This document shows, piece after piece, positions 1 through 12,100 of a stretch of 64,000 nt of DNA. The stretch spans positions 726,501 to 790,500 of the forward strand of contig CAJNDT010001857.1 of the NCBI GenBank assembly GCA_905221615.1, in the 5' to 3' direction. A program made the position numbers and the translations under genes. This DNA comes from Symbiodinium sp. CCMP2592 (lineage: Eukaryota; Sar; Dinophyceae; Suessiales; Symbiodiniaceae). The stretch's first letter is position 1. Each line of letters begins with the position of its first letter. The notes beneath the pieces were generated by a model. It saw only the letters and a list, made by a program, of their open reading frames with translations, was not told the origin of the DNA and searched no databases.

Positions 1-142
1 TACAACCTGGGTCTCGACCTCATCTTACAGGGCTGCAGGACTTTTAGGATTCCGGCGGTAAAGTCATTAACCAACGGGCTGCTGACAGGCGGTCTCTCTT
101 TGGGACCTGCCTTTCGCTGCGGCGACAGAGCCGAGAGACAGC

Positions 143-144
<2 letters not shown>
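1..144. other. Non-coding start of window
   Basis: I see no gene or motif here. The open frames crossing it on the minus strand exist only because the neighbouring GA repeat has no stop codons. Confidence 0.5.
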
Positions 145-233
<89 letters not shown>

Positions 234-242
234 GGGGGGGGG
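145..242. repeat. (GA)n microsatellite ending in a G run
   Basis: Almost pure GA dinucleotides run from about 145 to 228 with a few GG interruptions, followed by GGGAGG and a run of 12 G at 231-242. The strand is entirely purine for nearly 100 bases. The frames through it encode only poly-Ser-Leu and are artefacts of the repeat. Confidence 0.95.
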
Positions 243-2425
243 TTTTGCAGCTGGGCTTGTTTAGCATCGGTTTGGGGGGTTCTAGACCTTGGAGAGGATT
301 CGGCGTGTTCTTCCGGAAAGTTGTTTCTTTGGTCAGGAGTGCATGCGCATCTGGTAAAGCTAATTACAGGGCACTGTGCACGCGTCTGCCTCCGACTAGC
401 CTGTCTCGCCTGTTCCACTGCGATCTCCTCTCTATTCCGCCTTTGCACAGTTCGGACTGCAGCAGTTCTGTCAGGTTAAATGTCTAACGCACTAGAACGT
501 GTCCTGCTTCGGAATGCGGTCAAGGTCCAATTCAGTAAAACGCTAACGCGCTTCAAAGCACGATTGGTTGGAGCATGCTATTTTTGGCAGCAATCAACTG
601 CACGCAACCGCTTTTGCAGCTGCGACGTGTCGCACTGCAGTTTCATCTTTTCGCCCCCATGCCGGTTGCACTGCTCTGCGCACACAGCAACTTCAATTCT
701 GTGCGCCTTGCCGATACGCTTGGGCTTTCAGTATGAGCAGGTCCACAGCCTGCCTTCATGTGACTTTGCCAATTTTGCGGGAAACTGCCGGTGAACCCGG
801 CACCTTGACTGCCCAGCTCTCGGTGCCCCTACAGGGGCCTGTGTCTGTGTGCGATGGTCCAACGAAGAAGCCACAGCAAATGCTCACATTAGGGTCGGCC
901 ACCGTGCCAGAATGCCTGTGACATCGCGAACGTAACCTGGCAACCAGCTTCCTCACTGTGTATGGTTGTTATCCTCGCTGTTGCTTCCCAACAAACACAT
1001 GTTGTCAGTGGTTGCACATGTCAGAATATCCGGCTTGCAGAGAGTGCACAGTTCACATGTACGGTCGCTTCAATCTGAGCGAGTTCCGTGAACCTTTTCA
1101 AACTGAAAATCCAACCATGAGTGCGCCCAACTTTGAAGACCGTGTGCGTGTGCGTGCATGGCTGCGTGTTTGTACATTGGTTTCTTGGATTGCTTGCAGT
1201 ATCGAAGATGTGTTCTATGCACAAGCGGTCGGGCTTGTACATACCCGAAAGGCTGAACCCGACAAGTGTAAACTTGTGACCTATAGACGCACCCTCAATG
1301 TGGAAACCTGTCTCAACGCTGAAGCCACGCACCCTACACCAGAGTCTTGCTTGTTCGTGTGAATGAGGCCCGGAGACTCACATCTGCGTGTCCATCAGCG
1401 ACCGATCCCTTGCGACGCTGAGCTGCGAATACAACCATCACTCGTATACCCTCATCCTTAGGCTCTTGTTGGGTTAAGGCTGCTTCCTGTATGCGGCAAG
1501 AATCCCCAGTCTCGCAAGCATACATCCAGTCCCTCAGTCCCGAAGCGTAAACATGAAGCTTTCCTTTCAAACTTAAGCCTGCAACCTACTATTGTGGCAG
1601 CTCTGAAACACTCTGAACCGAAATGAAAGTCCAAACACCTTAGGCCAATGAAGCCGCGAGGCATCTAAGGAACAATACCCTAGACCCTCAATGCTGGAAC
1701 TTTAATTTCCAGTCACGGACCTTCCACAGATAATGGAGTTAAAACACGGCTCTGGGTGAGGTAAAACTGTACCGTTTTACACACTATATATGGGAACACT
1801 AGGCTTATGACTAATGACTCAGCCCCGTAGTATGTACCAGCGCTTTTCAGGTGAAGGTTAAGTGGCCGCGGATCAGGGCTTTGTGGAACCTAAGATGACT
1901 TTATAGCATCTTGCAGTTTAGGCTTGAGGGCTTGGGATGTTTTGCATCGCCTTGCAATCTGTAGGGTTTCGTCGACAGAATCATATGGATAGTATCCCAT
2001 AGCCCCGCTTCCAAGTGTTTCAGCCTGACGATCTTGCGGGCGAGACATGTTCCAGCTGTCGGTTTTATCGAGCGCATATCGATGTCCTTTTGGGGAGCTT
2101 GCACATTTTGCAGGGGTATCCTTTCGGGGGAACCAGCCATGCAGGCCTTTTTGTCATGTCAGGTTCATTGCTCAATCCTTCAAACTCCCAGAGGCTGAAA
2201 GCCTAAACCCCCTTCCCGAGACCTCGCAACGTTGAACTTAAACTGCGAGCCCAGGAAGGATGCAAGCAGTTCGACTCGAAGATCAGCGCAAGCACAGATC
2301 TCAACGCCGTTGGTGTTTTCTGGTGGGGAGGGGTGGCTTTCTAAAGCACAAGTTTTGAATTGCGGCACAGCGCCCCCATTGATGCAGGAAGTATCGGCCA
2401 CCCTGACTTGTTTCCCATCAATCCC
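243..2425. other. Intergenic, no supported gene
   Basis: Several frames of 60-134 codons cross this stretch (the longest is 958-1362, plus). None has a recognisable motif, and their lengths are within chance expectation. No RNA gene or repeat stands out. Confidence 0.4.
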
Positions 2426-2615
2426 ATTGTGTACCTATCTATCCGTACATATATATATATATAGATATACCCATGTACATATGTGCATATACACATCTAC
2501 ATGTGTGTGTATATATACATGCGTACAAACATGCATACGTGCCTACGTACCTACCTACATGCACACATGCACACATACATGCATGCATGCATGCATGCTA
2601 CATACATGTATCCAT
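2426..2615. repeat. ATAT / ACATAC / TGCA microsatellite cluster
   Basis: A (TA)n run at about 2449-2463 passes into imperfect TACATG, GTGTAT, CATACG and CTAC units. It ends in ATGC tetramers at about 2578-2600. Overlapping Tyr/His/Cys-rich frames are shadows of the repeat. Confidence 0.9.
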
Positions 2616-3399
2616 CCTCTGACATGCAACTGCATTTAAGCCTTGTCTCTGTCTTTATGTGTTGTAAGGGGCTCGCTGTATTGTTCAACCACACCGCGCA
2701 TCCAACATGCGCTGTCGATGTAACTGTGTTCAGCCAACACTTGTCTAATCAGGTATAACTGACATCTATGAAGCGATGATACATGCAGACAGTTTCAGTA
2801 CTTAGTAGGTTTTCGGCGCGTCGTAATTGTCCCTCTACCCTCGACCTAGTTTTGCTTCCTCTGATAGTCTAACCTGATGGCATCAAGGTCCCTGACCGGC
2901 AAGCCGAAGAGCCGCCGTCTTCGCAGGAGTTGTGCGGGGAAGGGTTCAGGGGAGTTCTAGGGTCAGAAGTTAATACCCCTCAATTTGTCTCTGAATTCAG
3001 CCGTCATTTTAAGAAGTGTCCCTGGTATAATCTGTGGAAGTTTCTTAATTAAGGACCTTATCCCGAACCTAGATAGGGGCCCAGGCACCTTGGGCCCCAA
3101 ATCCTACCGCTGAAGGATAAGATTCTCGCTTATCCTTGGGGTTGGGTTCACGACTCAGTAACTAGGGTGTAGTGTAGGGATCAGCTTTGGGAAACCTTCA
3201 AATATCAGTAGAGCCAGACATCCCAATAACATTTAACTACCGATATTTGTCACGGGGAGCCGCTCTCTTCATTGAAGAGAATTGGGCTCTCCAGGTACCT
3301 TGAGTTCAAGTTCTAGCTACTGGGATCTAGGATGAGGATGCAGGCTTGTATACTAGGCTCAGTCAAAGACCGGGCCGTTACATCCAAGCAGACCGGGCC
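2616..3399. other. Intergenic with one nested hairpin
   Basis: No gene is supported. At 3264-3280 a perfect 7-bp stem (TCTCTTC/GAAGAGA, 3-base loop) is enclosed by a second near-complementary pair (GGAGCC at about 3256-3261, GGCTCT at 3285-3290), giving a nested hairpin of about 35 bases. Confidence 0.4.
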
Positions 3400-3714
3400 A
3401 TGACATCGGAGGATTTGCTTCAAGCGGAGGCGACCGGAATGAGTCCAGCAGCCAGAAGCGTCTACAGCTCCACCATCACCAAAAAGCAGCGAAAGGAAGG
3501 GAACAAAATCATGAAGACATTCCACGACTTGAGTCTTCAGTACGGTGTCGCGACTGAGTTGCGCCTGCGTACTGTCGCAAGCACCCCGTTGTCCCAGACC
3601 GCCAAGACCCTTGCCGATGAAACTTCCGCTTTACATAGAAAGTTTCTGGAGCGCGAATCGGAACCCCAATTTCTTCGGTCTCTCGCCAGCCTTACTCTCG
3701 AATACCCGAACTAA
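3400..3714 (+). CDS. Hypothetical protein, 104 aa (weak candidate)
   Basis: I do not recognise this protein. The ATG at 3400 opens a 104-residue frame ending in TAA at 3712-3714; the open frame itself starts further upstream. The product is hydrophilic and charged, with a Lys-rich patch (KKQRKEGNK, about residues 25-33) followed by probable amphipathic helix, and has no membrane segment. Two features make it more coding-like than most frames here: third codon positions are visibly G/C-rich, and the composition is balanced with no repeat content. It could be a short exon or a chance frame. No splice signal, neighbour or motif gives a role. Confidence 0.3.
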   Translation: MTSEDLLQAEATGMSPAARSVYSSTITKKQRKEGNKIMKTFHDLSLQYGVATELRLRTVASTPLSQTAKTLADETSALHRKFLERESEPQFLRSLASLTLEYPN

Positions 3715-4269
3715 GCTTTGGTTCAGCCGCAGCACTGGGGCTTCTTGGATTTAGGCGCTATGGCACGGGGTTGAGTTCAGGGCTTAAGCCTTGGTGTACT
3801 GGTTTACGACGTTGGGGTCAGCATGCATAGTTTACACCCGGTTGGACGTTCGTGCAGCGAGTTCAGACACAAACCGAAGAAGAAATTGAAGCCCGAACCC
3901 TCGGACGGGTTCTTTCCAGTAACTAGTAGTACATTCTACCTAACCCCTTCGTATCGAGCCTTGAGTCGGCCGGGAAATCCTCAAGCGGTGCAAGCCTGTG
4001 TTGTCCTTTTGAAGGATATTGGATTTGGTCTTCTTGGTGTAATAAACTTCGCATGCTTGGGGTTTAGTGTCAGGCATTAGGATGCCGACGGTTTTGGGCT
4101 TGGCGTTCGTGGGCTGTGAGCCGTTGAACCAAACCATGATGATAAGACATCGAAACCAAGCCCCTGAGCCCACAATCCCAAACGACGCCCTAAAGCCCGA
4201 ACCGCACCATCCTGATGAAACATTTCGTGCGCAGCCTTCGTCAGTTGCCGGATCTGGGGATGTGGAGCA
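3715..4269. other. Intergenic, mixed telomere-like decay
   Basis: No gene is supported. About 3721-3805 reads as the G-rich strand of decayed TTTAGGG-like units. About 4150-4200 reads as the C-rich strand (CCCTAAAGCCC-type words). The strand switch lies between them. Confidence 0.4.
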
Positions 4270-4585
4270 TGCTTGCCGGTCTGCTCACCGTTGCAGGCCC
4301 ACTCGTGGTCAAGGGCATTGGATTGGGGTACATGGGCTTTCGATTTTGGGGTTGTGGTGTTTGCGGTTTAGGGCCTAGGGCACTCCGGATGCCGCATACT
4401 GGGCTTGGGGTTTGTGGCAGAATGGGCTTGGGATTTTGGTGGTACTAGGGAGGGCGGGTTTAATTTCAGGCCTGGGGCATTAGGAGAGAGCGGTTTCAGG
4501 TTGGGGCTTCAGGTATTGGGTTTTTGGGGTGTTCAGATTCCGCGGCGTGGGGGATTGGGCTCTGGGCGGAGAGCCGAAGGTGTGG
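4270..4585 (+). repeat. Degenerate telomere-like block, G-rich strand
   Basis: About 300 bases are built almost wholly from words such as TTGGGG, TTTAGGG, TTTGGGG and TTCAGG, spaced 6-8 bases apart. Only a few units match TTTAGGG exactly. The three overlapping plus-strand frames here are Gly/Leu/Trp-rich because of the repeat and are not annotated as genes. Confidence 0.6.
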
Positions 4586-6255
4586 AGGGTGATCGTATGC
4601 CTCACACCTAAGACTGTAAAGCTTGGTATTATTCTGAAAGTTTGGACCCTGGTGTTGGGGAAGTAAGTTTATCTCAATGTGGAACCTCGAGAGCTGGGGT
4701 GTTCAACAACCCACGAGTCAGATGTGGTGTAAACTCTAACTAGCTAGCTGCCGACGTGCGGCTATTGCGGAATTTGATATTTGGTAGGGGCTGTAGAGGT
4801 GCTAGCCGTTAATTTCTAATTTGGCAAAGTCTAGTCTGCAAAAGCCACCCAAAAAATGAGGAGGTTTTTAGAGGGTCCCGAAAAACAGCCCAGTCGAAGG
4901 TTGCGGGATGTCAGCTCTAGGGCTACTCATAGTCATCTCGATAAACCCTGGACCCTACTTTTGGGGCTTCGTTTTGAGGCTGCAAACCCCCAACCCCTCC
5001 TCTGTCAGGTGCGGCACTCCCCTATGCTGCGCAAAGACACCGGCAACTCTCCAACAACATGTGGGGCTGGCATAGTTGGAGCCGTCGTCAGGGTTTCTGA
5101 TATTTTCTACTTGAGAATTTCTGTTCTCCGTCTATCGAAGATACTCGTCATGCAATTTGGAATCTTACCCTCCTGAAATGCCACCCTGCGCGCGGGGTTT
5201 GGTTGACTTGTGCTGGGTGGTGACAGAGGGCTTTGCTTGTTTGATGGGGTTCATGATTTCGTTTGCTAGTGTGAATGAGCTTTATGGGAATCCATGAAGC
5301 CTGGTGCTGTGAGAAGACTACAAGTCGGCCGGCATTCGGCCGAGACAAGTTAAGATCATGCAGGAAAGTTACAATGAAAGCATACCGGTCTCATGGGGGC
5401 CTGTCATCCTTCAGCTGGGTGGGCCCTTGAACCATCAACTCTGAAACCGTACTCCTTAAAGCCAGCTATGCCCGGTCTCCGAAACCTCACACGAAGCTCT
5501 GCCTTCTCCTGTTCCAGTGGGCTCAAGATCTTCAGGGCTGTGGCTAAGTCTGGCCGAGTCCTTTTCGCAGCATGTTGCAGTCCAGGGCTGGGTTTCTGTA
5601 TTAAGGTTGCAGGTTTGTCTCGGCTGTGCGTCCGCGGTTTACTGTTTGGTTTCGGGTGTTTTAGTTGTTCGGTATCTTCACAGGATTTGTCCAGTGCAAC
5701 AACTGCAAGAGAGTTGGACGGGGCGCCTGCTGTGGATGGCCCAAAGTTGAACCAATTGGAATCCTAGTGACCTAGTGACGGATAATGCTCCCCACTTCTG
5801 GAATGCTTCTTGAAAATGTTGGGCAGGTTGCCCTGGAGCCGGAGCCCTACTTTACTGGTAGACTCTACACTATGTTGCAGCCTTCAACTCCAAAAAGCCT
5901 CGGTGCTGAACTTTGGAACCCCAAACCAGGAAATCCATATCGACCCAACACCCCAAGCATCCCGACGCCGGCGAAGACTATGCGCCAGGCACTTGATGCT
6001 GTTCGTGGGCCTTGCGGCACCCCGGCTGACATAGAAAGAACCATGCTCAACACGGCACCACCATCCCGGAAAACAATCGAGCATACATTGCGGGTGCTTG
6101 GCTGGGTAGGGTTATGGGCCAGACTGCTATGTGATTGTTGCCGAGCAGCTACGGCAGTTCACCATACTCTTAGCCACTTTGGGAATCAAGGGTTCGAGCG
6201 CCTTTCAGTTGAAGAATCCCCCCAAACCTTAAGCCGCGACACCCTCACGCCCTAA
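4586..6255. other. Intergenic, no supported gene
   Basis: Frames up to 156 codons (5785-6255, plus) are present but have no motif, and the longest runs into CCCTAAA-like words. Nothing else stands out. Confidence 0.35.
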
Positions 6256-6384
6256 AGCCACAACACCTTCAGACATAGCTCCCTGAACCTCACGACACTA
6301 CAGCCTGAAGCCCAAAACGAGAAGTTACAGCAACACTATGCCCGAAACCTGGAACTCCTGAAACGTAAAACCCTTCAGCCTACA

Positions 6385-6515
6385 GGTGGAGATGATGAAG
6401 AAGAGGTGGAATGGAATGATGAGTGTGATCAAGACATTGATGGTGATGAAGATGTTCACAAGCAAGGTGATGAGGATGATGGTGATGCTGATAACGAGGA
6501 AGATGAAGAATGACA
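6385..6515 (+). repeat. Imperfect (GAT/GAA)n triplet repeat in an open acidic frame
   Basis: GAT, GAA, GAG and GGT triplets dominate. In the plus frame that stays open from just after a stop at 6253-6255 to a TGA at 6513-6515, they encode a tail of about 40 residues made mainly of Asp and Glu. That frame has no ATG, and its first part is CCCTAAA-like repeat, so I treat it as a decayed triplet microsatellite rather than an exon. Confidence 0.6.
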
Positions 6516-7929
6516 ACGCTTGCTGTGTTTATCGTTATGATGACGCTGCTGCTGACTATGAATTGAATTCGTCGCTCTGACAAGGCACACGTCGTACCCT
6601 AGACATTGCATCCCAAATGCCAACAGCCCTCAGCTTGTGAAAGACCCTTCCGAAAACTTTTGCAAAGTCTCAGTCCCTTCCCTAAACTTACGAGCTCCGT
6701 AAGCTCAGATTTGGCTATACGTTGCGCTGTTCCATGTGCTGCCCGATGGCCTCCAGGCCGGCATTGGGACGTCTTGACAAGATAGTAGTAACCGACACGG
6801 CTTCCCTGGATAGTACTGTAAGACCTTCCAAATATCCTGAAGCCGCAGCAGACGCAGAGTGATGGACCGGTAGAAAATTACATTCCGCTTGCTGGTAAAC
6901 CTACACTCGATAGCCCTCGTCATTAGTCCGAGGAGGTTTCGTGCGTAGTATTTAAAGTTCCCCACAGACCTGCGAGCTTGTAACCCCACACCTTTGAAAC
7001 GAGCACTAGGCAGGCATATGCAGGAATGGGGGGAGCATTACCTTGAACCATTCTTTATCCTAACCCGTCTTAAAGCTTCTGCCATTCTGCCCTTCTGACT
7101 TCTGCTCTTTTGTAATGATCCTTTGAGCAAGAGACTCCAACATCTCACAATCACCCTGGAAAAGAGCTCACCAAAAGTCCCGCCTGAAGCTCAAGGCTAG
7201 GGCAGTCCTTGGAGCTTTGTGTTTCAGTGACCACAACCCCTGGCGCGAAGTACCCAAAAGCTCTAAGCCTTTGTCAGCTTTTGCTGGCTGCTCTTCGTTG
7301 GTGTCTGAGACGAAGAGAAGGACTCTGACTCTGGTATTTCTTCCAGAGATTCCAGTGAGTTAAATGATGTTAGCGGCAGATCCGGCTTCTTACCATAATT
7401 TCAGGGTCAGGCCTCGGTTTGGGGGGGGTACTTGAAGTGTCGAGATTGGAAGGTCTTTACGGTGTGGAGTTTGGGACTTTCAGCGTTCTTAACACGGGAC
7501 ACTGCGTACACCCGACAAACAGCGTATCAGGGCCTCAGGTGTTCCGGGCTTAGCTTCTGACCTGAGATCTTAAAACCTCCGGTTTTGGTGCGAGAGCCTC
7601 GCAGGATTCTCGCCGCCTCCCGGCTTTCCTTGGGCCAATGGGTTTTCCGTCGGGTGGACTAATGTTGATGGTTGTAAGTTAGATTGATAGTTTGCCAGCT
7701 TTTGTTATGATTAAACAATAAACATTGGCAATTGATATTAAAACTGGGTATTACACAATATGCGCCAATAGTAGTTCCTGGTTGTAATTTATGTTCGCTA
7801 AACTTGACAGCAGCGAAGATTGGTTTTGCTTAGTCTGAGATACAACCTAAGCTCATATCAAGTAGGGCTACTTCATGGTATGATCTGATACGGATTAGTA
7901 TCAATACCTGGGTTGTTTGTTCCCAAGCA
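6516..7929. other. Intergenic, no supported gene
   Basis: No gene is supported. The part around 7380-7570 is G-strand telomere-like. At 7421-7434 the string TTTGGGGGGGGTAC resembles the outer end of the transposon at 42-44 kb. A locally AT-rich stretch at about 7660-7800 contains no repeat that I recognise. Confidence 0.35.
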
Positions 7930-8330
7930 GCGTGGTGCACACTGCGCACACTGCGGGATTCTTTCGTTCAGAGTAAAGAGAACTGATAGCGTAGCCGCAA
8001 AGCATCCGTGGCATGGAAAACGTTGCATGCGACGATGCTCCCGCTGTGGTGCAGTGCATGTTTTGCGCTCTCCTCCTATTCTATGCACAGGCTCCGTGCG
8101 GCCGGATCCTGCTGAAAGCTGGGTTCATTGCACTGTAAATTCCAATACGTTGGTCACTTCTTGTACTTGGGGGAAGCGTGTTTGTTCATCTTTGCTCTAT
8201 CGACCAGCGGCTACAAAGCTTGGAAACCTGAATGGGCGCGACCAGGGCTGATCTCCTGGTGGTGGTCGTCATGCTCGTCATGGTGGTTCTCGTGGTCAGG
8301 TCGTCGTGGTGCTGTACCACTGTTTCGGGG
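7930..8330 (+). repeat. Dispersed repeat family, copy A
   Basis: This segment aligns by eye with 18690-19140 in the same orientation. Shared landmarks in order are: GTGGT-CACACT; GG-TTCTT then a GAGTA-AGAGA block; a CCGCTGTGG-GC-GTGCAT block; TTCATTG followed by AAATTC; GGGAAGC; and a region of TGGTGGT/TCGTGGTC words. Divergence is high, with many substitutions and small indels. Minus-strand frames over both copies are similar in part, so the source could be an old gene or a mobile element. I cannot name the family. Confidence 0.5.
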
Positions 8331-8394
8331 GTCCAAGCTGGCATGCTTCTAGTAAGGTTTATGAGCAGGAAGGAACAAAAACTGTCGGCTATGT

Positions 8395-8465
8395 AAACTT
8401 ATGTATACATTCATACATACAGAAAGTGTTTAAATGCACACGCCGATAGATAGGTAGATACATAG
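8395..8465. repeat. Short degenerate ATAC / GATA microsatellite
   Basis: TATGTATACATTCATACATAC is followed at about 8445-8465 by GATAGATAGGTAGATACATAG. The repeat is short and interrupted. Confidence 0.65.
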
Positions 8466-9040
8466 AGTAATGAGATGTCCTGCGCAGGACTTCTGGCAAC
8501 TGGCAACAGTGGCTGCTCTTCTCGCAAAGACGACTCCGAGCCAGTGACCCAGATTCTGCAACTAGACTTCTGAGCATAGTTTGATGTGTATTCCTTTATT
8601 TGGACGCTCTGAGTAGAGGCCCAGAGCCTTTGTATCCCCAGCTGTTCGTGTTTCGGATGCGTACTTCCTGCTACTCAAGGTATCCCCTCAAAACCCCGAA
8701 CCCCAAACCGCGCATCTCTTCCCTGTGCTGCAGTCGGAGTAGCTGCTCGGATGAAGACTCTGGTTCCTTCACTAGAGAAGGAATAGGCTAGTAAGGTATC
8801 CTAGCATCTAACAGGGGACAGTCTCGACAGGCTTCAAACTTCCGCACCACGTGGTGGGCATGGGTGCCTTGGAACACGTGCTAGTGTATGTTTCGTAGGG
8901 TCACCACCAAGTCCCAAACCTTTATGCATTGATTGGTGAATGCTTCTGTCGTACATGCTAGATTTTGAGACGCTGCAAGGCCAGGAGAAGTCAAGCCTCC
9001 GACCACGGTCGTCCTCTAGAGGCAAAATCTTAAAGCGTAA
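8466..9040. other. Intergenic, nothing recognised
   Basis: Only short frames (63 codons or less) without motifs occur. No repeat or RNA structure is evident. Confidence 0.35.
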
Positions 9041-9180
9041 ACGCTTAAACCCGAACCCCTGAACCCTAAACTAAACCATGCCCCCAAACCTTGGATCCGA
9101 AGCCCCCAAAAGACATGAAACCCAAATCCCTCACCAAAGAATCCCAACCCTCAACTCCAGACACTAAAGCCAAACCAAGC
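9041..9180 (-). repeat. Degenerate telomere-like block, C-rich strand
   Basis: This is a run of CCCTAAAC, CCCGAAC, CCCCAAAC, CCCTCAAC and CCCAAATC words with a period near 7 bases. It includes one exact CCTGAACCCTAAAC stretch at about 9059-9072. It is the opposite strand sense to the block at 4270-4585. Confidence 0.65.
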
Positions 9181-12100
9181 TGTCAGATCTTTTCTCCCGT
9201 GCAGTCGAGGCCGGGTGTACATATAATCAAGGAATATGCCTCAACCTTGAAGGCATAACAGAGGTTTCCCTCAGCTACAGGGCACATTGGGGCTCTCAAA
9301 CCCTCAACTCGAAGAAGCTCATGTCCAAAAACCCTTGCTGCATCAGACAAGAGCAAGGAACAGCTCACCCGGACAGCCGAGGCCCGATCTTCCCGTTTCC
9401 TCCACTGATGCCGCAGCCGTGCTCCCAAGAAGGAAGCACGGAGCACAGACTTTCTTGCGGGTTCAACGGAGGTTTCACAAGGGTCTTGCAGAGCCATACT
9501 TATTATGAAGAATACCCTGATTCAGTCTGAGAAGCCCTGGATTTATAGGTTCTTATAGGGCTGTACAAGGGTTTGTTGAGGAACATAGTCTTTATTCAGG
9601 AACAGGGTTGAAGCGTATAGCCTAGAGGTCTTTCAAGTGGGTTCAGAAAGAGTCTTTAACGGTGCAGAATGTACAAAGCTTCGGGTAGCATCCCAATTAC
9701 GTTGTTCTTGGGAGACCGGGGTCCAGGTGACAGGCTGCACAGGTGGGTTTTATAATTTGGGGCATTGGGCTTACACGTGGCTTTTTCTGTGGGTGTCATA
9801 GGAGTGTTATGAGGCGGAGCCCGGGTTTGTAGAGAAAGCGACTCTGTCGAGATTGGAGAGATTTATAGATTTTATGTCCGGTTGCGGGATTCAGGACTTC
9901 AGAGCTTCGCGAACGATGGGTTTACTTGCGGTGCAGGACAAACTGTATCAAGCTAATTTGTGACGTGGTTTCGCACATTTGGCTGCTATCGGTGTGAGGG
10001 TGTTGGATAGACGAAATCCTGCATTGTCCATTGTCCATGTTGAGGAATACACCGTTTCGTTGGTTCTCCCATCATCTATATGGGTTGTTCGTTGCTTGTT
10101 GCTCCTTCGTGACCTGTTCCTTCAATTGACAGCGTATCGCGATAAGTCTGGCTCCGGTTTTGGTGGTTTGAAAGGCTTAAGTGCCTTGTTAGTCGTCGTA
10201 CCAGACGGACAGCCTTCTCAATACTTGGCAGTAGCATCTGATCCAAGTCCCTGCAGGGTGCAGGGCCCGTGTAGTGTTAGAGGCTTTGTTTCAAGGTTCG
10301 TTTAACTCGGGCTTCAGGCAAGTGGACCGCTAAATGTGGAACACCTTGAAGAGAAGTCCAAGTTGCCGAGCCAGACGATTGGGCCGTGTAAACTCAGGGT
10401 TCAAGATTTACCTGCACGGTTACCATAGTCAACACATAACTAAGCATCGTAGCATCTACAGCCCCAGTTTGAAAGTAAAGATGCCGAGGTCATAAGCACG
10501 TGTGCAGTTTGGTCTTGTGTACCCTGAAGCTCCAGCTAGGGTTTGGGATTCCCGGGTGTCGGATGTAAGGCTTGGGGTACTAAGGTTTTACGGTATAGGG
10601 CGTGGGGTTTACCCGTTGCTGAGACATGGATGCCCCTGCCTACAGAGCGTCCTTATGCAGACCCCGGACTATGCGATGAATCCATGCTTCCCAGATGCCC
10701 ATGATGATCCCATTGGCCGAACCTTGTGATTGTGGATGATAAGCCACACAAATTCATAAATCTAACAGCATAAGGATCGCTTTGTAGAACTGAGGCCGCT
10801 ATACAGGTGCCTCCAAAACCCTTGTTTCTGACCCCCGTATCAACTTCAAGCAGATCCTTATGAGCATAACTGAAGAAGTCGCCTGAAACCAGGCCTGCGA
10901 CGATCGAGTTGGACTGAACCGGAGCAGGCCCTCGTAGGGCGCTCCGGCCAGTTCATCAATGATTTTCACACTTTGCATCCCTAGCAGTGAGACTCAATGG
11001 TTTGCTGATGATGAGCGTGACTCACAAAATAGTACACCATAGTTGCTTGATATCAGAGTAATACCAGGATACCTGGACGAATGCAGGATTTGCCCTGTAG
11101 CAATCACCATGGTGTTGTGGGAAGTTCGGATGAGGGATGTTTAGCTTGCGGATTTGTAAAGTATATAAACTACGTGCACGCTGGGATACTCCTAGCGGGA
11201 GCCTGGCTCAACCCTGCCCTGTGGCCCAGACGAGGCAAGCACCACCATGGTGTTTGCTTGTAGGAGCAGTCGCGGTTCTAGGCTTGAGGGTTTAAGGTTT
11301 AGGGTGAAGGGTTCCATTGCTTCGGCGTGTAAATAGGTGCTATGTCATTGTCAGCAAGGACGTCTGGAGTTGCAGACAAGCACGGGCGGTGGTTTCGGGC
11401 TCCCGTGTGCTTGGCGCTGGAAAGTAAAGCTTTACAAGCTTGCCGGCGCGCGCAATCTTTTGTAGCATCTGCAGACTGCCACCAATCGCCTACCTTGATA
11501 CTTGGACGGAACCTCAGCTACCAGAATTCCCAAGCCCAAAGTCCTGGCCGGTCTACCCGAACGCAGAACCACTGAGCCTCCGGAAACCAAAAGCCAGAAG
11601 CTTTGCAAAGACAAAATGCTCATCTGACTTTAAGAACTAACCCCTCAACCCCCTTAGCCTTAAGCCTATATTTTCAGACGCCAAAACTCTTGATCCCAAG
11701 ATCACGAAATCCTGAAACCGTAAAGCCTTGTAATATTCTTGAAAAATTCAGGCGGGTTTAAATGGACGCTGCAGACTGGCGGCCTGGTGCATGGTATGGG
11801 CATAAACGTTGCTTCCGGCTAGTAGTTGAAGAACGCGTATAATCGGACATACAGATAGTATGCAACTAGGCAGGCAAATCTCAGTTTGAACTGGGCTGCT
11901 TGGGAATATCGTTTAGTGACGTGTATTTGGCGGGGACGCTAGCAATAAGTTCTCCTTCACATAACAAAGACTACAGAGTAGAACAACCTCTGCATACAAA
12001 TGCGCGTAGGTCTGGAGAGACTGAAGGTACAGGTTGCAGAAAGAATAATGTCAGAGCTTGCATTCTCAGAGAATATCGATAGCTGTTCTGGACTTTGATC

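Noticed and set aside
44..448. 134-codon minus-strand frame
   Set aside because: More than half is the translation of the GA/CT microsatellite; no independent evidence.
958..1362. 134-codon plus-strand frame
   Set aside because: Length within chance, no motif, no ATG start and no codon bias.
5785..6255. 156-codon plus-strand frame
   Set aside because: Within chance length; its 3' part is CCCTAAA-like repeat and shorter frames overlap on both strands.
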